Below are positions 9,362 through 17,826 of a DNA stretch of 64,000 bases, in pieces. The position numbers and the translations under genes were made by a program. The DNA comes from SHYR01 sp036013055. GTDB lineage: Bacteria > Chloroflexota > Dehalococcoidia > UBA2979. The notes under the pieces are model-generated. The model saw only the letters and a list, made by a program, of their open reading frames with translations, made no database searches and was not told the origin of the DNA. Position 1 is the first letter of the stretch, and each line of letters begins with the position of its first letter. The stretch spans positions 62,001 through 126,000 of the forward strand of contig DASCQM010000014.1 of NCBI GenBank assembly GCA_036013055.1, read 5' to 3'.

Positions 9362-12091
9362 TTACCAGCGACGTCCGCCGCCACCGCCACCACGAGCGGG
9401 CTTCGAGCCGCCATCGCCGCCGCCACGGTTACCACCGTCGTCGCCACCACGGTTGCCACCGTAGCCGCCACCGCTGCTGAGGCCGCCATCGCGACCGCCA
9501 CGGTTGCCACCGTCGCCACCACGGTTGCCGCCTTCGCTGCCGCCTCGGTTGCCGCCGTCGCCGCCGCGACCGCCGCGACCGCCGCCGCCTCGGTTGCCGC
9601 CGCCGCCGCCGCCGCCACGGCTACCGCCGCCGCCTCGGTTGCCGCCGCCACCGCGACCGCCACGGCTACCGCCGCCGCCGCCGCCTCGGTTGCCACCGCC
9701 ACCGCGACCGCCACGACCACCGCCGCCGCCTCGGTTGCCGCCGCCGCCACTGCCACCGCGGCTACCGCCACGGTTGCCGCCACGGCTGGCACCATCGCGG
9801 TTGCCACCGCGACCGGCACCGGAACGCTCTTCCGGAACGGTCCCACGACGCGGAATGTTGTCCTCGTCGAAGTCCTCGCCGTCGCCGTCATCGTCATCGT
9901 CATCGAAGTCGTCAACGATATCCTCGTCATCGTCATCGACGAGGTCATCTTCTTCATCGTCGTCGAAGCGATCCGCCGCCGGGGCGGGGGCGTCATCGAG
10001 CAACGCGGCGCGGGAGAGGTTGATGCGACCGAGGTTATCGATCTCAATCACCTTCACCTTGACCATGTCGCCGACCTCAAGCACATCCTCGACGCGCTCC
10101 ACGCGACCGTGCTCCAGCTCAGAGATGTGGCAGAGCCCATCCTTACCGGGCAGCAGTTCGATGAATGCGCCGAAGTTGAGGATGCGCGTCACCGGCCCCT
10201 CGTACTCCTCGCCGACCTTCACTTCCTTGGTCAGGCCCTCGATCCAGTCGACGGCCGCGTCAACGCTCTCGGATTCAGCACCACCGACGAACACCGAACC
10301 ATCGTCCTCGATGTCGATGCTCGCGCCAGTCTCCTGCGAGATGCGGTTGATCATCTTGCCGCCGGGCCCAATCACCAGGCCGATCTTCTCCGGGTCGATC
10401 TTGATCGTCACGATCTTGGGTGCGAACTCACCAACGCTTTCGCGCGGCTCCGGGAGCGCCTCCGCCATCACGTCGAGCATCGTCATGCGCGCGGTGCGCG
10501 CGTCCGCGAAGACCGCTTCCAGCATGTCCGCCGGGAGCGCCTTCAGCTTCGTGTCGAGCTGAATCGCCGTGACACCGGTTGCGGTGCCCGCGACCTTGAA
10601 GTCCATGTCACCAAAGGCATCTTCGATGCCCGCGATGTCGGTCAGCACCTTGTACTCGTCGCTGTCCGGGTCCGTGATCAGGCCCATCGCCGCGCCGGCC
10701 ACCGGTGCCGAGATCGGCACGCCCGCGTCCATCAGCGAGAGCGTCGAGCCACAGACGGAGGCCATCGAAGTCGAACCGTTCGACATCAGCGCGTCTGAGA
10801 CGACCCGCATCGTGTACGGGAAATCCTCGAACGCCGGCAGCACCGGCATCAGCGCGCGCTCGGCGAGCAGTCCGTGGCCAATCTCCCGACGGCCGGGGCC
10901 GCGCATGAAGCGAGCCTCACCCACCGAGTACGGCGGGAAGTTGTAGTGGTGCATGTACGGCTTGAACTCGACCGGGTGGATGTTGTCCAGCCGCTGGCGG
11001 TCGCGCAACGGGCCGAGCGTCGCAACGCTCAACACCTGCGTGCCGCCGCGCTGGAAGAGCCCTGAGCCGTGCCCGCGCGGGATCAGTCCCACGGTGGCGC
11101 TCAACTCGCGGATCTGGTCGTGCGACCGGTCGTCGACACGCTTGTCCTCGCTCAGCACGCGTGCACGCACGTACGCCTTGATCGGGTCCTCAATCACACG
11201 GCGCACCGTGCGGTAGTCGACGTCGTCGTCGCCGATTTCAGCAACGACCCAGCGCGCGAGCGCGTCGACGCCACGGAACCCCTCGTCCTTCACGGCGTCG
11301 AGCATGCGCTCGCCTTCACCGTCGAGGACGCCATTGATCTTGCCCAGCAGCTCGTCGTCCGAAGCCGGCGGGTCGAAGTCCATCTTGTCGACCGCGAGCG
11401 CGGCGAAGACTTCCTGCTGCAGTTCGTTCAGCGTCGCGATCACCTCGCGCGCGTAGTCGATCGCCTCGATCACCTCGGCCTCTGGCACCTCATTGGCACC
11501 GGCCTCAATCATCACGACCGAGTCCTCGGTCCCGGCGACCACGAGGTCGAGGTCAGCCTCTTCCAGCTCCTCGTATGTCGGGAATGCCTTGAGCTGACCG
11601 TCGATGCGCCCGATGCGGACGGACGAAACGGGCGCCTGGAACGGGATGTGTGACATCCCGAGCACCAGCGACGCGCCGGTCGTGCCGAAGACATCGGCGG
11701 GGACGTTGCGGTCGGAGGAGAGCAGCGTCAGTACAACCTGCACCTCGCGCCGGAAGCCCTTCGGGAAGAGCGGCCGGATCGGCCGGTCGGTCATGCGCGC
11801 TGCCAGCGTCGCGTAGTCGCCGGGGCGACCCTCGCGGCGGAAGAACGAGCCGGGGATCTTCCCGATCGCGTACATCCGCTCTTCGACGTCGATGGTGAGC
11901 GGGAAGAAGTCGATCCCCTCGCGCGCCTCGCCGTCGCAGACCGTCACCAGCACCAGCGTGTCGCCGTAGCTAATGGTGCAGGACGCGGCTGCGTTCTGCG
12001 CCAGGACACCGGTGCCGATCTCGAAGGTCGTGCCCTCGATCTCACGGCTGAATGTTTGTGTGCTTGTCTTGCTTTCAATCTCTGTCGTCAA
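9362..12091 (-). CDS. pnp: Polynucleotide phosphorylase with acidic linker and Gly/Arg-rich tail
   Basis: 3'-5' phosphorolytic exoribonuclease, core of RNA decay. 909 aa against the usual ~700. In order: first RNase PH domain (FFPLTIDVEERMYAIGKIPGS and FFRREGRP motifs), helical PNPase domain, second RNase PH domain, KH domain (about 559-618, GLVIGPGGKMI) and S1 domain (about 628-698). These are followed by a 59-residue acidic segment (699-757) and a 152-residue Gly/Arg/Asn tail (758-909) with ten GNRGG units. Start is TTG at 12091, with AAGAGG nine bases upstream and no in-frame ATG nearby. It follows rpsO, the classic rpsO-pnp order. The tail is not part of the standard family. Confidence 0.95.
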   Translation of the reverse strand: MTTEIESKTSTQTFSREIEGTTFEIGTGVLAQNAAASCTISYGDTLVLVTVCDGEAREGIDFFPLTIDVEERMYAIGKIPGSFFRREGRPGDYATLAARMTDRPIRPLFPKGFRREVQVVLTLLSSDRNVPADVFGTTGASLVLGMSHIPFQAPVSSVRIGRIDGQLKAFPTYEELEEADLDLVVAGTEDSVVMIEAGANEVPEAEVIEAIDYAREVIATLNELQQEVFAALAVDKMDFDPPASDDELLGKINGVLDGEGERMLDAVKDEGFRGVDALARWVVAEIGDDDVDYRTVRRVIEDPIKAYVRARVLSEDKRVDDRSHDQIRELSATVGLIPRGHGSGLFQRGGTQVLSVATLGPLRDRQRLDNIHPVEFKPYMHHYNFPPYSVGEARFMRGPGRREIGHGLLAERALMPVLPAFEDFPYTMRVVSDALMSNGSTSMASVCGSTLSLMDAGVPISAPVAGAAMGLITDPDSDEYKVLTDIAGIEDAFGDMDFKVAGTATGVTAIQLDTKLKALPADMLEAVFADARTARMTMLDVMAEALPEPRESVGEFAPKIVTIKIDPEKIGLVIGPGGKMINRISQETGASIDIEDDGSVFVGGAESESVDAAVDWIEGLTKEVKVGEEYEGPVTRILNFGAFIELLPGKDGLCHISELEHGRVERVEDVLEVGDMVKVKVIEIDNLGRINLSRAALLDDAPAPAADRFDDDEEDDLVDDDDEDIVDDFDDDDDDGDGEDFDEDNIPRRGTVPEERSGAGRGGNRDGASRGGNRGGSRGGSGGGGNRGGGGGRGGRGGGGNRGGGGGGSRGGRGGGGNRGGGGSRGGGGGGGNRGGGGRGGRGGDGGNRGGSEGGNRGGDGGNRGGRDGGLSSGGGYGGNRGGDDGGNRGGGDGGSKPARGGGGGGRRW
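9365..9820 (-). repeat. Degenerate GGN/CGN repeat encoding the RGG-type tail of PNPase
   Basis: Low-complexity DNA made of short imperfect units built around codons for GNRGG and GGSRGG, giving ten GNRGG motifs in 152 residues. The units vary in length and spacing, so this is protein-level repetition rather than a clean tandem array. It creates long spurious open frames on the opposite strand. Slippage and length variation between strains are expected. Confidence 0.8.
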
Positions 12092-12382
12092 ATTCGTATA
12101 CCTCTTCGCGATTCGCCTTGTTGCGAGTCGTCTGCACTATGCGAATCCGCGCCAACTGTGGCGTGGCCTTCGCTCCTGGTTGATGTGATTTCTCGTGCCT
12201 CGCGAGCCTGTCCGCTCGCTCGATGGCAACGTGATTCTCTAATCCGTGATCCCTCGAACAGGGGTCCTGTCTCTGCCTTGCTTTCCGCCCCTGCGATACG
12301 CGGAGCACACCCGGCGGCGCATTCCTTGCGCGGCCCTCTGACTAGTCTGGATCGACCCCTACCGGGTCAAACATCCGATCGA
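12092..12382. other. rpsO-pnp intergenic region
   Basis: 291 bp without a gene. It carries the pnp ribosome-binding site at its left end. I see no convincing terminator or strong long stem-loop of the kind RNase III cuts in enterobacterial pnp leaders, though short GC-rich inverted repeats are present. Confidence 0.4.
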
Positions 12383-12658
12383 CTAGCGGCGCAGCCCCAG
12401 CCGCTCAATCACGCTGTTGTAGCGGCCTACGTCGTTCTTGCTCAGATAGCGGAGTTGCCGCCTGCGCTGCCCAACGAGCTTGAGCAGTCCACGGCGGGTA
12501 TGAAAGTCGTGCTTGTGTTCGCGCAGATGATCCGTCAGCCGAAGGATGCGGTCGGTCAGCAGTGCGATCTGCACTTCCGACGATCCGGTGTCGCCCTCGT
12601 GGCGAGCGTAATCGGTGATGATCTGTTGCTTGTTCTCGTCTGTCGGCACGTTGCTCAC
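12383..12658 (-). CDS. rpsO: 30S ribosomal protein S15
   Basis: Primary 16S rRNA-binding protein of the small-subunit platform. 91 aa from the GTG at 12658, close to the usual 89. Conserved features are HEGDTGSSEVQIALLT, LREHKHDFHTRRGLL and the C-terminal RRRQLRYLSKND. The frame stays open to another GTG at 12688, but the extra ten residues have no family counterpart. Neither start has a clear Shine-Dalgarno. It heads the rpsO-pnp unit on the minus strand. Confidence 0.93.
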   Translation of the reverse strand: MSNVPTDENKQQIITDYARHEGDTGSSEVQIALLTDRILRLTDHLREHKHDFHTRRGLLKLVGQRRRQLRYLSKNDVGRYNSVIERLGLRR

Positions 12659-12772
12659 AAACTCGGGCGACCCATGTCGACCCTGCACTTCACTATCGAA
12701 CGGTCAGCCTTTGATGGCCGGTACCCGCTTGCGCCCCCGATAAACCTTGCGTGTCGGGCGCCCTTGTGCTCC

Positions 12773-12820
12773 TTGCCGCACTCAGCGGCAACAGCTGTGG
12801 GTACGCAAGTAACGCTAGCA
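12773..12820 (-). promoter_or_regulatory. Candidate rpsO promoter element and leader hairpin
   Basis: On the minus strand, TGCTAGCGT (12820-12812) resembles the extended -10 seen repeatedly in this window. It is followed by a perfect 7-bp hairpin (12773-12779 with 12785-12791, 5-base loop) in what would be the rpsO leader. S15 autoregulates through leader structures in many bacteria, so a regulatory role is plausible but not shown. Confidence 0.35.
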
Positions 12821-12886
12821 CAGCGATCCGAGGAACGCGAGTCCCCTCACCACCCGTGCACAATCGACGCCGCCGCGATCATCGCC

Positions 12887-13771
12887 TCAGCCGTCGGGCG
12901 CGACGCGCTCGGCCTCGGGCGCACCGTCGGCGAGGCGCTCCAGCGTCGCGATCAGCGAACGCACCCCGGGGTAGCCGTGGCGCTGCAGCAGGAGCCCCAC
13001 CGCCAGCGCGGCAGCGCAGACGACGAGGCCCGCGACGCCGTCGAGGATGAAGTGGTTCGCCGTGCCCACGACCGCGACCGACTGTGCGATGAAGATCGCG
13101 ACCATCGCGCTGCGCGGCCCCCAGTGCGGCGTCGCCTGGAAGACGGCCACGACCAGCAGCATCGCCCAGCCGACGTGAAGCGAGGGCACCGCCGCAAACG
13201 GATTGACGAACGGCCGCATCGACTGCGCCTGGTAGGAGAGGTTCGAGAACTGCTCAACGGTGTCGACGAACCCCCACTCCGTGAGGTAACGCGGTGGCGC
13301 GACGGGGAAGGTCCAGTAGAAGACGAGCGCGAACGCGCCCGAGATCAGGATCGAGTCGCGCAAGAGCGTGTAGCAGTTGCGACGACGCCAGAACAGCAGC
13401 AGCCCGACACCGACGACGAGTGGGAAGTCGAGCCAGAAGTAGACGAAGTTGAGGAAGCGCATCACGACGCGGTGGTCAACCACCCAGGCATTGAACTGGG
13501 GTTCGATCCAGATCCCCATCGCCTCCTGCAGATCGATGATGCTGCGCGCATGGCTGAAGGCGTCCGCCTCGCGGTCGATCACGGCGCCGCGCACGAGGAA
13601 GTAGGCGAGGAACCCGACGGCGACGAGCGCGATCTCGATCAGGTCCCACCACGCCAGCCCCGTGCGCTGCGGGTGGGTCACGTTCAAGAGATATCGGAGC
13701 AGCAATTTCGTCACAGCAATGGGCAAATTGTACCCACGGAGGCAGCCTAGCCGCGTCACCGGGCAGGGCAT
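12887..13771 (-). CDS. PAP2-superfamily membrane phosphatase/phosphotransferase
   Basis: 294 aa, about six transmembrane helices. Two conserved segments of the PAP2 / Aur1-like inositolphosphotransferase group are visible: PSLHVGW (196-202, His199) and NHFILDGVAG (His240, Asp244), the usual catalytic His pair plus Asp. Members act on lipid phosphates or transfer polar head groups. The substrate cannot be read from sequence. The ATG at 13771 fits the spacing to the divergent pepA, although GTG or TTG codons about 15-20 residues further in are alternatives. The frame runs on upstream to 14470 only as antisense of pepA. Confidence 0.8.
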   Translation of the reverse strand: MPCPVTRLGCLRGYNLPIAVTKLLLRYLLNVTHPQRTGLAWWDLIEIALVAVGFLAYFLVRGAVIDREADAFSHARSIIDLQEAMGIWIEPQFNAWVVDHRVVMRFLNFVYFWLDFPLVVGVGLLLFWRRRNCYTLLRDSILISGAFALVFYWTFPVAPPRYLTEWGFVDTVEQFSNLSYQAQSMRPFVNPFAAVPSLHVGWAMLLVVAVFQATPHWGPRSAMVAIFIAQSVAVVGTANHFILDGVAGLVVCAAALAVGLLLQRHGYPGVRSLIATLERLADGAPEAERVAPDG

Positions 13772-13864
13772 GACCCGCCGCGCGCCTTGCTGCGGGGCGG
13801 GTCGCGTCGCTATTCTCCCGGCGCCCTCTGATCGTAGCGGCACCGAAGCGAATGGAGCCCCCTC

Positions 13865-15361
13865 GTGGAAATTCAGGTCACCACCGGCAGCATCACCGAA
13901 CAATCGACCGACACCTACGTCGTCACCTTCGAGGAACGCGGCAGCATCGGCGGCGAGCTCGCAGCCGTCGACGGCGCTCTGAGCGGCGCAATCACCCGCC
14001 TCCACCGCGACGAGATACTTGTCGGTAAGAACGGCGAGGTCCACGCGCTCGGCCGCAGCGGCCGCGCGCGCGCCAGTCGCACCGTGATCGCGGGCATCGG
14101 TCGCGGTCCGCAACTGACGCTCGACCGCCTGCGCAACAACATCGGGACGCTCGCCCGCCGGCTGCGCGACATGAACGCTGGCAAGGTCCTGATCTCCACC
14201 GAGGGCCTGACCAACCGGCTCCCCGCGGAGGACGTCGGTCGCACGATCGCGGAGGGGCTGGTGCTCGGGCTCTACCGCTTCGACAAGCACCACACGAAGG
14301 CCGCCGACCGCCCCTCCGGCTCCGTGGAGTCGGTCACCCTCGTTGAGCCGCGCACGCGACGCGCTGCGCAGGTGCGTCGGGGCGTTGCCACCGGCACGAT
14401 CCTCGGCGAGGCAGGGAACCTCGCACGTGACCTCGAGAACGAGCCGGCCAACATGATGACGCCCTCGCACATGGCCGAATGCGCCGCGGCGGTGGCGGAG
14501 GCGAACGGGCTGGAGTGCACGATCATCGAGCGGGCCGAGGCGGAGCGCCTCGGCATGGGCTCCTACCTCTCCGTCTCCAACGGCTCGGTGCAGCCGCCGA
14601 AGTTCATCGTGCTGCGCTACAACGGCGGCGGCCGTGGCCGCCCGATCGCCCTCATCGGCAAGGGCATCACGTTCGACAGCGGCGGCATCTCGATCAAGCC
14701 CGCCGCCGGCATGGAGGACATGAAGGCCGACATGAGTGGCGCGGCCTGCGTGATCGCCGCCATCGGCGCGATCGCCCAGCTCAAGCCACGCGTCAACGTG
14801 ATCGCGGTCGCCCCCTGCACCGAGAACCTGCCCAGCGGCTCAGCGACGAAGCCTGGCGACGTCGTCTACGCGATGGACGGGCAGTCGATCGAGGTGATCA
14901 ACACCGACGCAGAGGGCCGCCTCGTGCTCGCCGACGCCATCGCCTACGCACGCACGCAGAACGCGAGCGCGATGATCGACATCGCGACACTCACCGGCGC
15001 GATGAGCATTGCCCTCGGCAACGTCAGGTCCGGCGTCTTCGCCACCGATGAGCGCCTCTGGGCCGACATTCAGCGCGCAGCCGATGCCTCGGGCGAGAAG
15101 GTCTGGCGGATGCCGCTCGACGACGAGTACGAGCGCCAGATCAAGTCCACGGTGGCCGACATGAAGAACACGGGAGGCCGCCCCGCGGGATCGATCACCG
15201 CAGCGAAGCTGCTGCAGCACTTCGCCGGTGACACGCCGTGGGCACACATGGATATCGCCGGCATGATGGGCGTGGGCAGTGACCGCGGCTTGCTGGTGAA
15301 GGGCATGTCCGGGATCCCGGTGCGCACGCTGGTGCACTGGGCCGTCAACAAGGGTCGCTAA
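13865..15361 (+). CDS. pepA: Leucyl aminopeptidase, M17 family
   Basis: Cytosolic dizinc/dimanganese aminopeptidase releasing N-terminal residues from peptides. 498 aa, N-terminal macro-like domain then catalytic domain with GKGITFDSGG (near residue 265, catalytic Lys and metal Asp), MEDMKADMSGAA and the family signature NTDAEGRL (near 346). GTG start with GGAG nine bases upstream. It is the only plus-strand gene between 6.4 and 17.8 kb and is flanked by minus-strand genes on both sides. Confidence 0.95.
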   Translation: MEIQVTTGSITEQSTDTYVVTFEERGSIGGELAAVDGALSGAITRLHRDEILVGKNGEVHALGRSGRARASRTVIAGIGRGPQLTLDRLRNNIGTLARRLRDMNAGKVLISTEGLTNRLPAEDVGRTIAEGLVLGLYRFDKHHTKAADRPSGSVESVTLVEPRTRRAAQVRRGVATGTILGEAGNLARDLENEPANMMTPSHMAECAAAVAEANGLECTIIERAEAERLGMGSYLSVSNGSVQPPKFIVLRYNGGGRGRPIALIGKGITFDSGGISIKPAAGMEDMKADMSGAACVIAAIGAIAQLKPRVNVIAVAPCTENLPSGSATKPGDVVYAMDGQSIEVINTDAEGRLVLADAIAYARTQNASAMIDIATLTGAMSIALGNVRSGVFATDERLWADIQRAADASGEKVWRMPLDDEYERQIKSTVADMKNTGGRPAGSITAAKLLQHFAGDTPWAHMDIAGMMGVGSDRGLLVKGMSGIPVRTLVHWAVNKGR

Positions 15362-15390
15362 AGAGCGCTACGAGAGGCCCTCGGGCCCGC

Positions 15391-16608
15391 CTAATCGTCG
15401 CGGTCGCGGCGCTCGATCATCAGCGCCACAACGCGGTCGAGCACGCGCACGGCCACGTCGTACTTCGACATTAGCGGCAGCTCATCGACGCCGCCGGCGA
15501 CATCGAGGATCGTCACGCGATTCGTGTCGGTGCCGAAGCCTGCGTCGGTGGCGGTCACGTCGTTGGCGACGATCAGTTGCGCGCCCTTGCGCTCGAGCTT
15601 GCCGATTGCGTTCTCGACCATGTTCTCGGTCTCGGCGGCGAACGCGACCTTCACGAAGTCGCCCTGCACTGATGCGATCACGTCCGGGTTCTCGACGAGG
15701 TCGACGCTGATCTCGTCCGCCCCGGCGCGCTTCATCTTCTGCTCGACCGCCTCCGAGGGGCGGTAGTCGGCGACGGCTGCTGCCATCACCAGCGCGTTCG
15801 TGTTCGCGCACTCCGTCTCAACAGCCGCCTGCATCTCCAGCGCGCTGTTGACGTGGATCACGCGCATCGCGTGCGGGTCCGGCAGCGCAGCCGACGTGAT
15901 CAGTGCCACGTCCGCGCCGCGATCGCGAGCGGCCTCCGCCAGCGCGTAGCCCATCTTTCCGCTGGAGTGGTTGCCGACGAAGCGCACGGGGTCGATCGCC
16001 TCACGCGTCCCCCCGGCGCTGATCACGATGCGCGCCGACGCCATGTCGCCGCGCGTGCGGCCAAGCAGCGCCTTCGCGGCGTCAACGATCGTCGCCGGCT
16101 CCTCGAGCCGGCCCGCGCCGATGCGGCCCGACGCCAGGCGACCGGCAGCCGGTCCGATGAAGCGGGCGCCGCGGCCCTCCAGCTCGAAGTGGTTTGCCTG
16201 CGTCGCCGGGTGCTCCCACATCTGCGAATCCATCGCGGGGGCGATCAGCAGCGGCGCCTGCGTCGCGACGGCGGTCAGTGAGACAAAGTCGTCGGCTAGC
16301 CCGTTCGCCAGCCGCGCCATCGTGCTCGCCGTCGCCGGGGCGATCAGCATCAGGTCGGCGCGCCGCGCCAGCTCGACGTGCGCCTCGCCGTACTCGCCGT
16401 GCGGCTGGAACATATCGACGTACGGCTCGCGGCCGGTCAGCGAGCGGAACGTCAGCGGCGTGATGAAATTCGTCGCGGACTTCGTCATCGCGACGTCGAC
16501 CTCGGCACCGGCCTGAACGAGGCGGCTAGTCACCTCCGCAGCCTTGTAAGCGGCGATCGAACCGGAGACACCCAGTACGACCCGACGCCCGGTCAGTGGC
16601 TCACTCAT
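15391..16608 (-). CDS. coaBC: Bifunctional CoaBC (phosphopantothenoylcysteine decarboxylase / synthetase)
   Basis: Makes and decarboxylates phosphopantothenoylcysteine in coenzyme A synthesis. 405 aa. The N-terminal FMN decarboxylase half has catalytic His77 in GEAHVEL and PATAST (91-96). The C-terminal synthetase half (from about 190) has SAGGTREAIDPVRF, NHSSGKMG and AAVADYRP. Two decarboxylase signatures deviate from E. coli Dfp: PAMN is PAMD (Asp127) and the clamp Cys in ACGxxGxGRM is Ser160 (ASGRIGAGRL). Overlaps coaX by 4 bp (ATGA), so coaX-coaBC are coupled. Confidence 0.94.
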   Translation of the reverse strand: MSEPLTGRRVVLGVSGSIAAYKAAEVTSRLVQAGAEVDVAMTKSATNFITPLTFRSLTGREPYVDMFQPHGEYGEAHVELARRADLMLIAPATASTMARLANGLADDFVSLTAVATQAPLLIAPAMDSQMWEHPATQANHFELEGRGARFIGPAAGRLASGRIGAGRLEEPATIVDAAKALLGRTRGDMASARIVISAGGTREAIDPVRFVGNHSSGKMGYALAEAARDRGADVALITSAALPDPHAMRVIHVNSALEMQAAVETECANTNALVMAAAVADYRPSEAVEQKMKRAGADEISVDLVENPDVIASVQGDFVKVAFAAETENMVENAIGKLERKGAQLIVANDVTATDAGFGTDTNRVTILDVAGGVDELPLMSKYDVAVRVLDRVVALMIERRDRDD

Positions 16609-17396
16609 GCTCCGGCCTCCGGCTGATTCATCTCGTAGACCCGTCTCAGTCCTTCTAGGTTCAGATCATCCTCGATCGCGTCGAAGCAACCCGCCTCATC
16701 GGCGACCACGCGAGCGTACCCGCCGGTCGCGATCACGGTCGCATCATCGCCCAGCTCCGCCTTGTAGCGCGCGACCATGCCTCGCACCATCTCCGCGTAG
16801 CCGTAGTACATGCCGGCCTGCAGCGAGTGCATCGTGTTGCGCCCGATCACGCCGTCCGGCTCCTCGATGCTGACGCGCTGCAGCATCGACGTCCGTGAGA
16901 ACAGCGCCTCCGAAGCGATGCCGATGCCGGGCGCGATCGCTCCGCCGAGGTAGTCCCCGTCGCGCGAGACCGCGTCGAAGACGAGCGCCGTGCCCATGTC
17001 GACGATCACGAGCGGCGGCTCGTAATCCGCCAGCGCCGCGACGACGTGCAAAATGCGATCCGGACCGACGGCGCGCGGATCGTCGTAGCGCACCCGCACG
17101 CCGGTCTTCACACCGGTCGTCACCACCAGTGGCTCGATCTCGAAGTACGTGCGGCAAACCTGCTGGAAGGAGCTCACCAGCGGCGGCACCGTCGACGAGA
17201 TCGCTGCGGCGCCGACCTGCTCCGGCTCGATGTTGTGCGCACGCAGCAGCGAGATCAGCAGCATCGCGAACTCGTCGGCGAGGTTGTCGCGGTCCGTCGC
17301 GATGCGGAAATGCGCGGCCAATTCCTCGTCGTCATAGACGCCGATCGCGATCGAGGTGTTCCCGATGTCGATTGCCAGCAGCAGATCGTTCGCCAC
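16605..17396 (-). CDS. coaX: Type III pantothenate kinase
   Basis: First step of CoA synthesis; ASKHA-fold kinase needing a monovalent cation and insensitive to CoA feedback. 263 aa from GTG 17396, which has GAGGGGG just upstream; the open frame upstream of it is not family-like. Visible motifs are DIGNTSIAIGV, AVGPDRI, DMGTALVFDAV and GGAIAPGIGI. Coupled to coaBC, so two CoA steps are coexpressed. Divergent from dnaA. Confidence 0.93.
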   Translation of the reverse strand: MANDLLLAIDIGNTSIAIGVYDDEELAAHFRIATDRDNLADEFAMLLISLLRAHNIEPEQVGAAAISSTVPPLVSSFQQVCRTYFEIEPLVVTTGVKTGVRVRYDDPRAVGPDRILHVVAALADYEPPLVIVDMGTALVFDAVSRDGDYLGGAIAPGIGIASEALFSRTSMLQRVSIEEPDGVIGRNTMHSLQAGMYYGYAEMVRGMVARYKAELGDDATVIATGGYARVVADEAGCFDAIEDDLNLEGLRRVYEMNQPEAGA

Positions 17397-17826
17397 GCCG
17401 CATCCCCCTCGTCGCGCCTGCTCCGCGAGCAGGGCGCGAGGGCGAGTATACAGCCGCTCGCGTTGTGCTCTCGCCGCGCCGACCGGAGCGCTGCCTGTCG
17501 CCGATCTGACAGAAATCCCGCCGCGACGAGGACGAACACAGAAAAAGATCGGAAGATTCCGCCCGACTGCACATAACACGCTTGCCTCCGGATTCGTCGC
17601 GGTGCTACATTCCCGGCCGATTCACTGGCATCACTGCTTGCGGCGGGGAAGTCGGCGATAATCAACTAAGCAGCGAGGCATCCCCCTCTGCGAGGATCAC
17701 CACCACTTCTAGCGCCCTGGGATCATCAACAGATTGCCAACATCTGTGGGTAGGTTTCGTGCTTTCGATCGCACGAATTTCCCGGCTTGTGACGCTCGAT
17801 GTGACCCCGGCCGGGAGGTCGCCACC
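17397..17826. other. Divergent intergenic region coaX-dnaA
   Basis: 430 bp without a supported gene. TGCTACATT at 17603-17611 looks like an extended -10 for a dnaA transcript with a leader of about 210 nt. TGTGGGTAG at 17745-17753 is a weak DnaA-box-like site that could serve dnaA autoregulation. GGGAGG sits eight bases before the dnaA GTG. Confidence 0.5.

Noticed and set aside
9504..10562. Long plus-strand frame rich in Pro and Arg opposite the PNPase tail
   Set aside because: It is the antisense of the GGN-rich tail and KH/S1 region; low complexity, no family motif, no ribosome-binding site.
12056..13750. 564-codon plus-strand frame across pnp leader, rpsO and the PAP2 gene
   Set aside because: Antisense to three recognised genes and without any conserved motif; typical of high-GC shadows.
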